Assembly (NCBI RefSeq): GCF_026341515.1
Contig: NZ_JAPEOK010000001.1
Location: 8,928,001 to 8,992,000 of the forward strand
From: Streptomyces sp. NBC_00878
GTDB taxonomy: Bacteria; Actinomycetota; Actinomycetes; Streptomycetales; Streptomycetaceae
Direction of reading: 5' to 3'
DNA length: 64,000 nucleotides
Positions 26,595 to 33,741 of the stretch are shown here, piece by piece. Below the pieces are notes generated by a model. It was not told where the DNA came from. It ran no database searches and was given only the letters and a program-made list of their open reading frames with translations. Position 1 is the stretch's first letter. Each line of letters begins with the position of its first letter. A program made the position numbers and the translations under genes.

Positions 26595-27455
26595 TCAGGC
26601 GTACGTGTAGAACCCGGAGCCGGACTTACGTCCGAGCCGCCCCGCATCCACCATGCGCTGAAGCAGCGGCGGAGCCGCATACAGCGGCTCCTTGTATTCG
26701 TCATACATCGAATCCGCGACCGACGCGACCGTGTCGAGACCGATCAGATCGGACAGCTTGAGCGGCCCCATCGGATGGGCACACCCCAGCTCCATGCCGT
26801 TGTCGATGTCCTCGCGGCTCGCCATGCCGGACTCGAACATCCGGATCGCGGAGAGCAGGTACGGGATCAGCAGCGCGTTGACCACGAAGCCCGAGCGGTC
26901 CTGCGCACGGATCGCGTGCTTGCCGAGGATCTTCTCGACCAGCGACTGCGCCCGGCTGAGGGTGCCCTCGGAGGTGGTGAGGGCCGGGATCAGCTCGACG
27001 AGCTTCTGCACCGGGGCCGGGTTGAAGAAGTGGATGCCGATGACCTGATCGGGACGCGACGTGGCGACGGCGAGCTTCACCAGCGGGATCGAGGAGGTGT
27101 TGGAGGCGAGGATCGCGTCCTGCCGGGTCACCACCTGGTCGAGCACCTGGAAGATCTCGGTCTTCACCTGCTCGTTCTCGACGACCGCCTCGATCACCAG
27201 ATCGCGGTCGGAGAACTCGCCGAGGTCGGTGGTGAAGGAGAGCCGCGCCTGGGTGGCGTCCCGCTCCTCCTCGGAGATCTTGCCGCGCTCGGCCGCCTTG
27301 GCGAGCGAGTTGTGGAGCCGGGTCCGGCCAATCTCCAACGCCTCACCGGTGGTCTCGGCGACCTTCACATCCAGGCCGGCGCGGGCGCACACCTCGGCGA
27401 TGCCCGCTCCCATCTGGCCGCAGCCCACCACTCCGACGCGTTCGATGTCGGTCAC
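26595..27455 (-). CDS. 3-hydroxybutyryl-CoA dehydrogenase
   Basis: 286 residues from GTG 27455 (MTDIERVGVVGCGQMGAGIAEV), the usual length; GAAGGG precedes it. The NAD-binding GxGxxG is at residues 9-14. IGIHFFNPAPVQKLVE contains the catalytic His of the His-Glu dyad, and DRSGFVVNALLIPYL begins the C-terminal helical dimerisation domain. It oxidises or reduces 3-hydroxyacyl-CoA in the cytoplasm; in Streptomyces such enzymes serve butyryl-CoA supply and fatty-acid breakdown. It is monocistronic and divergent from the glycosyl hydrolase gene. Confidence 0.92.
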   Translation of the reverse strand: MTDIERVGVVGCGQMGAGIAEVCARAGLDVKVAETTGEALEIGRTRLHNSLAKAAERGKISEEERDATQARLSFTTDLGEFSDRDLVIEAVVENEQVKTEIFQVLDQVVTRQDAILASNTSSIPLVKLAVATSRPDQVIGIHFFNPAPVQKLVELIPALTTSEGTLSRAQSLVEKILGKHAIRAQDRSGFVVNALLIPYLLSAIRMFESGMASREDIDNGMELGCAHPMGPLKLSDLIGLDTVASVADSMYDEYKEPLYAAPPLLQRMVDAGRLGRKSGSGFYTYA

Positions 27456-27668
27456 ATCGTTCCCTTCGCTGATCATCGGCTCTGGCAGGTTTCCCGTTGT
27501 TCGGTTCCTGCTCCATTCGGGCACGTTACTCCCGAACTCCCGATGATCGATCGCCCGGGTCAGGCATGCTGTCGGTTCGAGGATCCGTCCGCGGACAATC
27601 CGGGGACAACCCGAAGACAATCAGTGACGGGCACGGTTCGGTGCGTGCGGGTGTTTGGGGGAAGGCTC

Positions 27669-28919
27669 ATGGGACGGGTCACGCGGCGGGTGTTCGCGGC
27701 GGCGCTGCTGGCGGGGTTCGCGACGACCGGGGACGCGGCGGCCACGCCGGAGCGGCCCGCGCCGGACCGCCGGGCGCCCGGCCGTGCGCTGCGCGGCATG
27801 TGGCTGGCGACCGTCGCGAACCGTGACTGGCCCTCGAAGCCCGGGCTGACGGCGGCGCAGCAGCGCGCCGAACTGCTCGCGCATCTCGACCAGGCGGTGG
27901 AGCGCCGGCTGAACGCGGTGATCTTCCAGGTGCGGCCCACGGCCGACGCGCTGTGGCCCTCGCCGTACGAGCCCTGGGCGCAGTGCCTCACCGGTGTCCA
28001 GGGCAAGGCCCCCGGCTGGGACCCGCTCGGCACCGCGGTGAAGGAGGCCCACGCGCGCGGTCTGGAACTGCACGCCTGGTTCAACCCGTACCGGATCGCC
28101 AACCACACCGACCCGACGAAGCTGGTCGCCTCGCACCCGGCCCGTAAGCACCCCGACTGGGTCGTGCCGTACGGCGGGAAGCTGTACTACAACCCGGGGC
28201 TGCCCGAGGTCCGGACGTTCGTCCAGGACGCGATGCTCGACGCGGTGAAGAAGTACGCCCTGGACGCCGTGCACTGGGACGACTACTTCTACCCGTATCC
28301 GGTCGCGGGCCAGGTCTTCGACGACGACGCCGCGTTCGCCGAGTACGGCGGTGACTTCTCCGACCGGGCGGCCTGGCGGCGGAACAACATCGACCGTCTG
28401 GTGCTGGAGACGGCCGACCGGATCGGGAAGGTCCGGCCGGGCACGCAGTTCGGGATCAGCCCGTTCGGGGTGTGGCGCAACGCCGAGACCGACTCGCTGG
28501 GCTCGGACACCCGGGCCGGCGTGCAGACGTACGACGATCTCCACGCCGACACCAGGAAGTGGGTCCGGGAGGGCTGGATCGACTACATCGTCCCGCAGCT
28601 GTATTGGTTGGCACAACCTCTTGACCAGCAGGTTCCTGCAAATTATTCAGTCCTCGTGCCGTGGTGGGCAGAGGTCGCCAAGGGCACTGGTGTAAAGCTC
28701 TACATCGGCGAAGCTCTGTACAAGGCTGGCGACCCGGCGCAGCCTGCGGCCTGGCAGGACCCTGCCGAACTCTCCCGGCATCTCACGCTGGCCGCGAAGT
28801 ATCCGGAGGTGAAGGGGCACATCTTCTTCGCCGCCAGGGAGGTTGGGGCGGACCGGATCGGCGCGATGGCTCGCGTGGTTGCCGATCACTACCAGCCGTC
28901 AGCGAGGGTGCCGCGATGA
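27669..28919 (+). CDS. Family-10-like glycosyl hydrolase (GHL10) with an element-supplied C terminus
   Basis: 416 residues, signal peptide (RVFAAALLAGFATTGDAAA), probably exported. The TIM-barrel GHL10 pattern is seen: LRGMWLATVANRDWP, NAVIFQVRPTADALW, HAWFNPYR, DAVHWDDYFYPYP, FGISPFGVWR. These enzymes are thought to act on cell-wall or other polysaccharides. Residues 1-310 have host codon use. From codon 311, at the recombination core (28592-28600), the sequence switches to element DNA. That DNA supplies a homologous 106-residue tail with A/T-rich codons (TTG, CCT, AAT, TCA). From LVPWW onward 67 of 81 residues match the displaced host tail at 36983-37304 (hand count). The stop overlaps the next ORF (ATGA). 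Confidence 0.85.
   Translation: MGRVTRRVFAAALLAGFATTGDAAATPERPAPDRRAPGRALRGMWLATVANRDWPSKPGLTAAQQRAELLAHLDQAVERRLNAVIFQVRPTADALWPSPYEPWAQCLTGVQGKAPGWDPLGTAVKEAHARGLELHAWFNPYRIANHTDPTKLVASHPARKHPDWVVPYGGKLYYNPGLPEVRTFVQDAMLDAVKKYALDAVHWDDYFYPYPVAGQVFDDDAAFAEYGGDFSDRAAWRRNNIDRLVLETADRIGKVRPGTQFGISPFGVWRNAETDSLGSDTRAGVQTYDDLHADTRKWVREGWIDYIVPQLYWLAQPLDQQVPANYSVLVPWWAEVAKGTGVKLYIGEALYKAGDPAQPAAWQDPAELSRHLTLAAKYPEVKGHIFFAAREVGADRIGAMARVVADHYQPSARVPR
28592..28600 (+). other. Left attachment site core
   Basis: CCCGCAGCT, codons for Pro-Gln-Leu of the GHL10 gene. Host sequence ends here and is followed by GTATTGGTTGGCACAACC, which contains the inverted repeat GGTTG-gca-CAACC and keeps the Leu-Tyr-Trp codons. 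The crossover dinucleotide of the recombinase must lie within these nine bases. Confidence 0.7.
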
Positions 28920-29149
28920 CGGACAGTAGCAGTACGGGGCTCAATGGCTCCTACGCCCTGCTTGCCAAGCTCCTTGATCAGCACAGTGAGCGGGAGCAGG
29001 TCCAGATCCGTGGAGCGTTGTTCGGAGTTGGGTCAGTTCCCCGGCAGCAACGCGCAGAACCGGCGGGAGTTACTCCGCTGCCCCGGAGGAGGGCCGGAAC
29101 TGTCTCCATCAAGGTTGCTGTCAGAAGGCGAGAGCTCAAGCCGTCCTGA
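28916..29149 (+). CDS. Hypothetical protein at the left end of the element
   Basis: 77 residues (MTDSSSTGLNGSYALLAKLLDQHSEREQ...), its ATG overlapping the stop of the re-completed GHL10 gene (ATGA). The first 27 residues look like a normal soluble helix. The later part is Arg/Pro-rich with poor codon bias, which raises the possibility of a frameshifted remnant. A strong terminator follows at 29168. No family was recognised. It may be read from the GHL10 promoter. Confidence 0.4.
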   Translation: MTDSSSTGLNGSYALLAKLLDQHSEREQVQIRGALFGVGSVPRQQRAEPAGVTPLPRRRAGTVSIKVAVRRRELKPS

Positions 29150-29167
29150 CGCCCTTTCAGGGATGCG

Positions 29168-29197
29168 ACAGGCCCCCTCCAAAGGGAGGGGGCCTGT
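29168..29197. terminator. Bidirectional-looking terminator hairpin
   Basis: ACAGGCCCCCTCC (29168-29180) pairs with GGAGGGGGCCTGT (29185-29197) around a four-base loop, followed by TCTGTGTTG. It separates the plus-strand ORF at the left end from the convergent DUF397/XRE genes and could serve both. Confidence 0.8.
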
Positions 29198-29212
29198 TCT
29201 GTGTTGAGGCTG

Positions 29213-29425
29213 TCAGGCCTGGGCCCTCGCGAAGTGCACGAAGGCACCCCAAGCATGGGCAGAGACGATCAGGGCGCGCCCATCCGGCACCTTGCTGTCG
29301 CGGACAGGGACGGTGCCTGAGGCCGTGGCAACCCCCGGCGCCCACTCGATGCACTGTCCACCTTCGCCGCCGCTGTAACTGGACTTGACCCACCGCGCGT
29401 GGGTGAGGTCCGGGGTGTTGCTCAT
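29213..29425 (-). CDS. DUF397 domain protein
   Basis: 70 residues. The family signature is clear: WVKSSYSGGEGGQCIEWAP followed by VPVRDSK and a terminal F-x-x-F. DUF397 proteins in Streptomyces are encoded next to DUF5753-type XRE regulators, as here: the ATG overlaps the stop of the regulator gene. In the BldB/WhiJ-type systems such pairs act together, the small partner modulating DNA binding by the regulator (known for some family members, inferred here). Confidence 0.88.
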   Translation of the reverse strand: MSNTPDLTHARWVKSSYSGGEGGQCIEWAPGVATASGTVPVRDSKVPDGRALIVSAHAWGAFVHFARAQA

Positions 29426-30243
29426 GAGGTGTACGCCTCCATTGCTTCACGGATGAGGGCCACTGAGTCTTCCGGTGACAGCGCCGCAGCCCGAAGCCGG
29501 TCGTAAGTGGCCTGAGCTTCTGCCACGGCGGCAGCCGAGTCGGTCACGTGGCCCTGTCCCCGAGACTCTGAATACATGACGGATTGTCCGTCATTCTGAC
29601 TGAGCACATTAAACGGCAACGATGCTGCTGGGGCACCTGCCTTGAACGGGAGTACTTGGACCGTGACGTGCGGTGACTCGGTATCCACCAAGAGGTGTTC
29701 AAGCTGCGCCTGCATGACCTCAGGGCCGCCCACGACTGCCCGCAAGACTGCTTCGTGAAGGATCACCCACAGCAGGGGAGGGGCATCCCTCTCCATCACG
29801 TCACGCCGACGTGTGCGCGCCTCGATCCGGCCCTTGATTACGTCTGAGCTCTCACGGGGGTGCGTTGCCCGGAAGACTGCTCCCGCGTAGGCAGGGGTCT
29901 GCAACATGCCCATCACAAACGCGTTCGAGTAATCGAGGATCTGAGAAGCCCGGCGTTCCAGTTGGAGGTATGGAACGAACCAACTGGGGTGGTCACCCTT
30001 CAGGAGGCGCATGAGCTGGCGGGTGAACAGGTTGCCTGTGTTGAAGGCCAGGTCACAGCCGCGTGCGAACTTCTCGCTCGGTACGACAGCGCCTTTCTCA
30101 ACCTTGCTCACATAGCTCTCGGAGTAGCCCGTGGAGTGCCCTAACCCCTTCTGGCTCATGCCATGTGAGGTGCGCACTTCACGGACGTCAAGTCCGAAGC
30201 TCCTGAGCGGATTCAAGTTCTCGGGGTTTGATGCCTCACTCAC
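29422..30243 (-). CDS. XRE-family regulator with DUF5753 domain
   Basis: 273 residues. The helix-turn-helix (about 15-65: LGLDVREVRTSHGMSQKGLGHSTGYSESYVSKVEKG, continuous with FGLDVRE upstream) is followed by the DUF5753 ligand-type domain (about 95-265: YSNAFVMGMLQTPAYAGAVFRA, RRDVMERDAPPLLWVILHEAVLR, HVTVQVLPF). It belongs to the WhiJ-like family paired with DUF397 proteins. It is transcribed divergently from the small-ORF/radical SAM genes, with an operator-rich gap between, so it probably controls the element's cargo. Confidence 0.9.
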   Translation of the reverse strand: MSEASNPENLNPLRSFGLDVREVRTSHGMSQKGLGHSTGYSESYVSKVEKGAVVPSEKFARGCDLAFNTGNLFTRQLMRLLKGDHPSWFVPYLQLERRASQILDYSNAFVMGMLQTPAYAGAVFRATHPRESSDVIKGRIEARTRRRDVMERDAPPLLWVILHEAVLRAVVGGPEVMQAQLEHLLVDTESPHVTVQVLPFKAGAPAASLPFNVLSQNDGQSVMYSESRGQGHVTDSAAAVAEAQATYDRLRAAALSPEDSVALIREAMEAYTS

Positions 30244-30272
30244 ACGTCTGACCTCCCGTTTCGGCCTCTGAC

Positions 30273-30326
30273 CAAGTGCGCGGCAGGCAGGCGCACTTGA
30301 ACAACGTCATTCAAGTACCCCAAGTC
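30273..30326. promoter_or_regulatory. CAAGT/ACTTG operator array between divergent element genes
   Basis: CAAGTGCGC (30273-30281) and GCGCACTTG (30291-30299) are perfect inverted repeats. The second half-site is reused in ACTTGAA...TTCAAGT (30295-30301 and 30310-30316). Another CAAGT follows at 30321-30325. Four CAAGT/ACTTG half-sites within 55 bp upstream of the XRE gene strongly suggest its binding sites. A -10 element for the plus-strand genes could not be fixed. Confidence 0.6.
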
Positions 30327-30395
30327 TAGGGTCCCCTGTGCTGGTCTGGTTACTGACAGGCACGGAAACGGTGTGAAGGGGTATGGCGACCGGCC

Positions 30396-30572
30396 ATGAT
30401 CAGCATCACTGAGACGAACACGATGCCGGACGACGTGGCGCGGTTGGTCGCGCAGGCAAGGGAGTTTGGTCCGTCGGCGTTAGCGGGGTGGCGACCGAAC
30501 GGCGGCTTCGCTGATCCTCACACCGTGGACCTGCGAGCCGTTGAGGACGGGCTCAGGCGGTTGATCGCATGA
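30396..30572 (+). CDS. Small acidic-helical hypothetical protein
   Basis: 58 residues, MISITETNTMPDDVARLVAQ followed by a Gly/Pro turn (GWRPNGGFADP) and a C-terminal helix (DLRAVEDGLRRLIA). The ATG at 30396 has a GAAGGGG only at long distance; an internal ATG at 30423 is possible. The stop overlaps the next start (ATGA), showing it is translated with the following gene. It is the first gene of the divergent cargo operon. It could be a small regulator or a peptide substrate of the radical SAM protein; no Cys/Asn/Pro-rich core typical of modified peptides is seen. Confidence 0.6.
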   Translation: MISITETNTMPDDVARLVAQAREFGPSALAGWRPNGGFADPHTVDLRAVEDGLRRLIA

Positions 30573-30784
30573 AGCCTTCCATCGGCACCACGGTCAGGGA
30601 CGAAGGCAGTCGCAGAGTCGGAAAGGTGATGGGGCATGAGGGGCCCTACGTCCAACTTCGCCCGCTCAACGGTGGGCGTGAGTGGGACGCAGTGCCGGAG
30701 AATTGCAAGTCCATCTCCCGATCCGAAGCCCTCAGCGGTGCTGTGGCCGAAGTAAACGCACTGAGTTCGCGGAGTGTGAAATGA
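30569..30784 (+). CDS. Small hypothetical protein, SH3-like barrel composition
   Basis: 71 residues (MKPSIGTTVRDEGSRRVGKVMGHEGPYVQLRPLNGGREWDAVPENCKSI). The spacing of G-T-V-R-D, V-G-K-V and Y-V-Q-L-R-P-L-G-G-R-E-W resembles short beta-barrel proteins widespread in Streptomyces accessory regions. The start overlaps the upstream stop (ATGA) and its own stop overlaps the next start (ATGA). No catalytic motif is visible. Confidence 0.65.
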   Translation: MKPSIGTTVRDEGSRRVGKVMGHEGPYVQLRPLNGGREWDAVPENCKSISRSEALSGAVAEVNALSSRSVK

Positions 30785-31062
30785 CCCGCCAGATCTTCCG
30801 CTACGAGAACTACACCACGCGGCAAGACCCCACCGTCGAACCCGAATACAGCGCTGAATGCGTGGGCGATCAACAAGCCTGTGGTGAGAAGTCCGGGAAA
30901 CGCTCCGCCGCCAACGATGTTGACGATTGGATGAGGGAACACATGCGGGACGCCGGACACCGGCATTTCCGCCGTTCATTCGAAGACTTCGCAGAGTTGG
31001 AACTCACCGCTGGGATTCCGACAGCCCTGGAACCTGCACGGTTCCAGCGTCCAAGACCATGA
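30781..31062 (+). CDS. Hypothetical protein, DUF7848-like
   Basis: 93 residues beginning MTRQIFRYENYTTRQDP, with two cysteines (AECVGDQQAC) and a C-terminal HRHFRRSFEDFAELE. I recall Streptomyces proteins of this pattern (FRYxxxxIxxxP...C...C...GHxxFRR) grouped as DUF7848, often near DUF5753/DUF397 genes. The cysteines and histidines could bind a metal. The stop lies 76 bp before the radical SAM gene. Function unknown. Confidence 0.6.
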   Translation: MTRQIFRYENYTTRQDPTVEPEYSAECVGDQQACGEKSGKRSAANDVDDWMREHMRDAGHRHFRRSFEDFAELELTAGIPTALEPARFQRPRP

Positions 31063-31138
31063 CGAGAGGAAGTCTGCAAGACACCACCCCGTGCACGTCA
31101 CCTGACCGACCAGATCACTCAGTGAGAGAGGTACGCCA

Positions 31139-32029
31139 GTGACAACAATCGTGGAAGCACCGACCACAGAGGCATCACCTGCCAGCCCCCGGCTTCTGTG
31201 GCTGGATCTGACTCGAAAGTGCCAACTCAAGTGCGTGCACTGCTACAACGCGTCAGGACCGGATGGGACCCACGGCACTATGAGCCGTGAGAACTGGATC
31301 GGAGTCCTGGACCAGGCAGCTGAAGCCGGTGTTCGCGGTGTCCAGTTCACTGGCGGGGAAGTCACCATGCACCCCGATGCCCCGGAGCTGATCAGCCACG
31401 CGCTGAACCTCGGCCTGAAGGTCGAAGTCTTCAGCAATCTGGTACACGTCACGGCCGACTGGTGGGACCTGTTGCAACGTGACGGGGTCACGCTTGCCAC
31501 GTCGTACTACTCCGACCAGGACACCGAACACAACGCGATGACTGGCCGTCCCAGTCATCGCCGGACACGGGCGAACATCGAAAAGGCCACTCGGCTCGGC
31601 ATCCCGGTGCGCGTTGGTGTCATCGTCGGTGGCGAGACGCAGCGCGCCAGCGAGGGGCGGCAGGAACTTGAGGCGCTGGGCGTGCCTCACATCCGTGTCG
31701 ATCACGTTCGGCCCTTCGGGCGTGGCGCGGAGGGTCAGGCGCCGAACGTGGGCAACCTGTGCGGCCGGTGCGGTACAGACCGGGCCGCCGTCGGCCCTAC
31801 CGGCGAGGTCTCCCCGTGTGTCTTTTCGGGCTGGCTGGGCGTCGGCAACGTCAAGGACACTCCGCTCGCCACTATCCTCGGCAGTCGCGCTATGGCTGCG
31901 GCCAACGCGTCCATCCGAAGCAGGCGTGGCACCGGCACGCCGGAGAAGGGCGACCCTTGCGGACCCGACGACACCGACGACGAGTGCAGCCCGGGATTTC
32001 CAGGCAGTGAGTGCACCCCGAGGAACTGA
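31139..32029 (+). CDS. Radical SAM protein with Cys-rich C-terminal region
   Basis: 296 residues, GTG start with GAGAGAGG upstream. The radical SAM cluster motif CxxxCxxC is at Cys28-Cys32-Cys35 (RKCQLKCVHCYN). GGE follows in VQFTGGEVTMHPD. A SPASM-like auxiliary cluster region is suggested by LCGRCGTDRAAVGPTGEVSPCVFSG and by a further Cys-rich end (DPCGPDDTDDECSPGFPGSEC). Such proteins generally modify peptides (crosslinks, epimerisation) or act in cofactor synthesis. The neighbour immediately downstream is a kinase-like protein; no obvious precursor peptide is adjacent. The substrate is unknown. Confidence 0.82.
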   Translation: MTTIVEAPTTEASPASPRLLWLDLTRKCQLKCVHCYNASGPDGTHGTMSRENWIGVLDQAAEAGVRGVQFTGGEVTMHPDAPELISHALNLGLKVEVFSNLVHVTADWWDLLQRDGVTLATSYYSDQDTEHNAMTGRPSHRRTRANIEKATRLGIPVRVGVIVGGETQRASEGRQELEALGVPHIRVDHVRPFGRGAEGQAPNVGNLCGRCGTDRAAVGPTGEVSPCVFSGWLGVGNVKDTPLATILGSRAMAAANASIRSRRGTGTPEKGDPCGPDDTDDECSPGFPGSECTPRN

Positions 32030-32036
32030 AGGAAAC

Positions 32037-32837
32037 ATGAGCCCCATTCCCACATCAGAGATTCGGGCACTGATCCGCCCGCACACGGGGGAGCTGACCG
32101 ACATTCAGCGCACCTCACGCGGGTTCAGCTCGGACGTCACGGCCCTGGTCAACTGTGAGGAGGGGCCGTTCTTCGTCAAGGCGGTCCGTAACCGGCCCGG
32201 AGGTCGCCGCGACTCCATTACCCGCGAGAGGCTGATCAATCCGTTCGTCTGCCCCCTCTCCCCGGCGTTGCGGTGGCATGCGGAAGGCGAAGACTGGATT
32301 GCGCTGGGCTTCGAATTGGTGGAAGGGCGGTCGTCCGACTTCGGGCCGGGCTCCTCGGATTTGCCCGAGATCGTCGAACTCCTCGACCGAATTGGGAAAC
32401 TGGACCTCCCCGATGTAGCCCGGGACTGGCCCGAAACCCGCTGGAACCGGTTCGCGCTCGACGAGACGGAAGTTGAACTGTTCCAGGGTGGGGCGCTGCT
32501 CCACACGGACATCAACCCGAGCAACCTGATTGCCGGGGGACAGGACATGTGGGCGGTGGACTGGGCTTGGCCGACTCGAGGGGCGGCGTTCATCGATCCG
32601 GCCCTGTTCGTCGTCCAGCTCGTGTCAGCCGGACACAGCGCCGAGTCCGCTGAATCGTGGGCATCCGGCTGCGCGGCATGGGTGAACGCGGACCCGAAGG
32701 CAATCGATGCCTTCGCCGCTGCGACCCTGCGCATGTATCGCGTGTTCGCCGACCGAAAGCCCGATGCGTCATGGCTTAAGGTCATGGTTGCGGCAGCTCA
32801 ATCTTGGGTTGAGCACCGTGGCGTGACGGGCGTCTGA
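32037..32837 (+). CDS. Aminoglycoside-phosphotransferase-like kinase
   Basis: 266 residues, ATG seven bases after the radical SAM stop with GAAGGAAA before it, so translated from the same mRNA. Kinase-fold residues are present: Lys48 in FFVKAV, catalytic loop LLHTDINPSN (Asp158, Asn163) and metal-binding Asp175 in AVDWAWP. The lid region is short and the protein is smaller than drug-modifying APH enzymes. It therefore more likely phosphorylates the product or substrate of the radical SAM partner than an antibiotic. A drug-resistance role cannot be excluded. Confidence 0.78.
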   Translation: MSPIPTSEIRALIRPHTGELTDIQRTSRGFSSDVTALVNCEEGPFFVKAVRNRPGGRRDSITRERLINPFVCPLSPALRWHAEGEDWIALGFELVEGRSSDFGPGSSDLPEIVELLDRIGKLDLPDVARDWPETRWNRFALDETEVELFQGGALLHTDINPSNLIAGGQDMWAVDWAWPTRGAAFIDPALFVVQLVSAGHSAESAESWASGCAAWVNADPKAIDAFAAATLRMYRVFADRKPDASWLKVMVAAAQSWVEHRGVTGV

Positions 32838-32952
32838 AGGCTGCCCCGTCCGTCTGCCTCCCCCGTGGTGGATGGGCGGGGTTTCGTATGTGCGTTGTCC
32901 CTGGTAGAGGCGCGCTGTGGGCACGCCGCCGGCCGTAGAGGCTTGGGACGGG

Positions 32953-33073
32953 AGCTGCCATGGGGCGAGTGATCATGGCCCCGTAAGCTTCCGGCGCGTC
33001 GGGCAGTCTGTTGAGCTGCCCGGTAAAGCACGACGTTGGGGCCATGATCTTAGAGGCTCGCCCCATGGTGGCT
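32953..33073. repeat. Nested 121-bp imperfect palindrome
   Basis: Three arms pair around one centre. The outer arm 32953-32969 pairs with 33057-33073 (15 of 17). The middle arm GATCATGGCCCC (32971-32982) pairs perfectly with 33038-33049. The inner arm CGGGCAG (33000-33006) pairs with CTGCCCG (33016-33022). It can form a long stem as single-stranded DNA or RNA. A single-strand origin, a double-strand origin or a regulatory RNA are the main options. Confidence 0.7.
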
Positions 33074-33578
33074 GTCTCAAGCCTCGTAGGCCGTCGGCCC
33101 CCGCCCCCACGGGTTGAACCTGATCTGCCCGGACCGTCGTTGGGCTGCCTCCGCCCGTGATGGACCCGGCACGGCTCTGGAGGTACCCGGCGGCGAGATC
33201 GGGCCCGGGGAGCTGGCTTACGTCGCGTTGGACGTCCGTCCTGGCGTCAGCACCCCGGGACGGCTGGAGAGGTAAGCGGTCGGGGCCAGAAGCCGTCTGC
33301 TTCGATGGGCCGCCGTGTGGTGCCGGGCGGTGTCCGACCGGACGGGACCGGCCGGAGGCCGCATGCCCGGCCGAGGCGGACAGAGCCGCCCGGCGCGCCG
33401 CAGGCGCGCCCTGGAGGAAGTAAAGACGGTTTCCGCCACCCTCGCCCGGTTGCCCCGACCGAGCCGCCCCCGGGAGCGCACGGCAAAGGGGGGAACGGAT
33501 CAACGCAGCGTATGAGCCTGCGGCTTCGGGGCCAGATTCCTCCTCCTGGGCTCATCTCCTGAGGGCGTGTGAGGGGTC

Positions 33579-33623
33579 TAATTCGAGGGCTTTCGGCGGC
33601 CCCAACTCGTATAATTCGAGGGC
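33579..33623 (+). promoter_or_regulatory. Direct repeats and -10 element upstream of rep
   Basis: TAATTCGAGGGC occurs at 33579-33590 and 33612-33623, 33 bp apart. The second copy overlaps a perfect TATAAT (33610-33615), so a repressor binding these repeats would cover the promoter. No good -35 hexamer is seen at 17 bp. The transcript would start about 120 bp before the rep ATG. Confidence 0.45.
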
Positions 33624-33741
33624 AAGTTGAGTGCGCCTGACGTGGGCGTATGCAATGTAGGCGCCCTGTTAGCGCACAGAGAGGAACTCGTCATGAATCC
33701 GCGCAATCTACTTCCTGATTTGAGGCTTTGGAGGCCGTGTC

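Larger units (their letters stand above)
32838..33741. other. 900-bp non-coding region of the element upstream of rep
   Basis: No frame in this stretch has plausible composition. It holds a large nested palindrome (32953-33073), a pair of direct repeats with a perfect TATAAT (33579-33623), and just before rep the ribosome-binding site TTGGAGG (33729-33735). The size, position and structure suit a replication-origin and control region for a rolling-circle-type initiator. Confidence 0.55.

Noticed and set aside
28580..28630. tRNA gene as integration target
   Set aside because: The core lies within the codons of a glycosyl hydrolase; no cloverleaf can be drawn there or at the right end.
32037..32837. 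Antibiotic resistance phosphotransferase
   Set aside because: The kinase fold is clear but the protein is short, coupled to a radical SAM gene, and lacks recognisable aminoglycoside- or macrolide-specific features; resistance is not supported.
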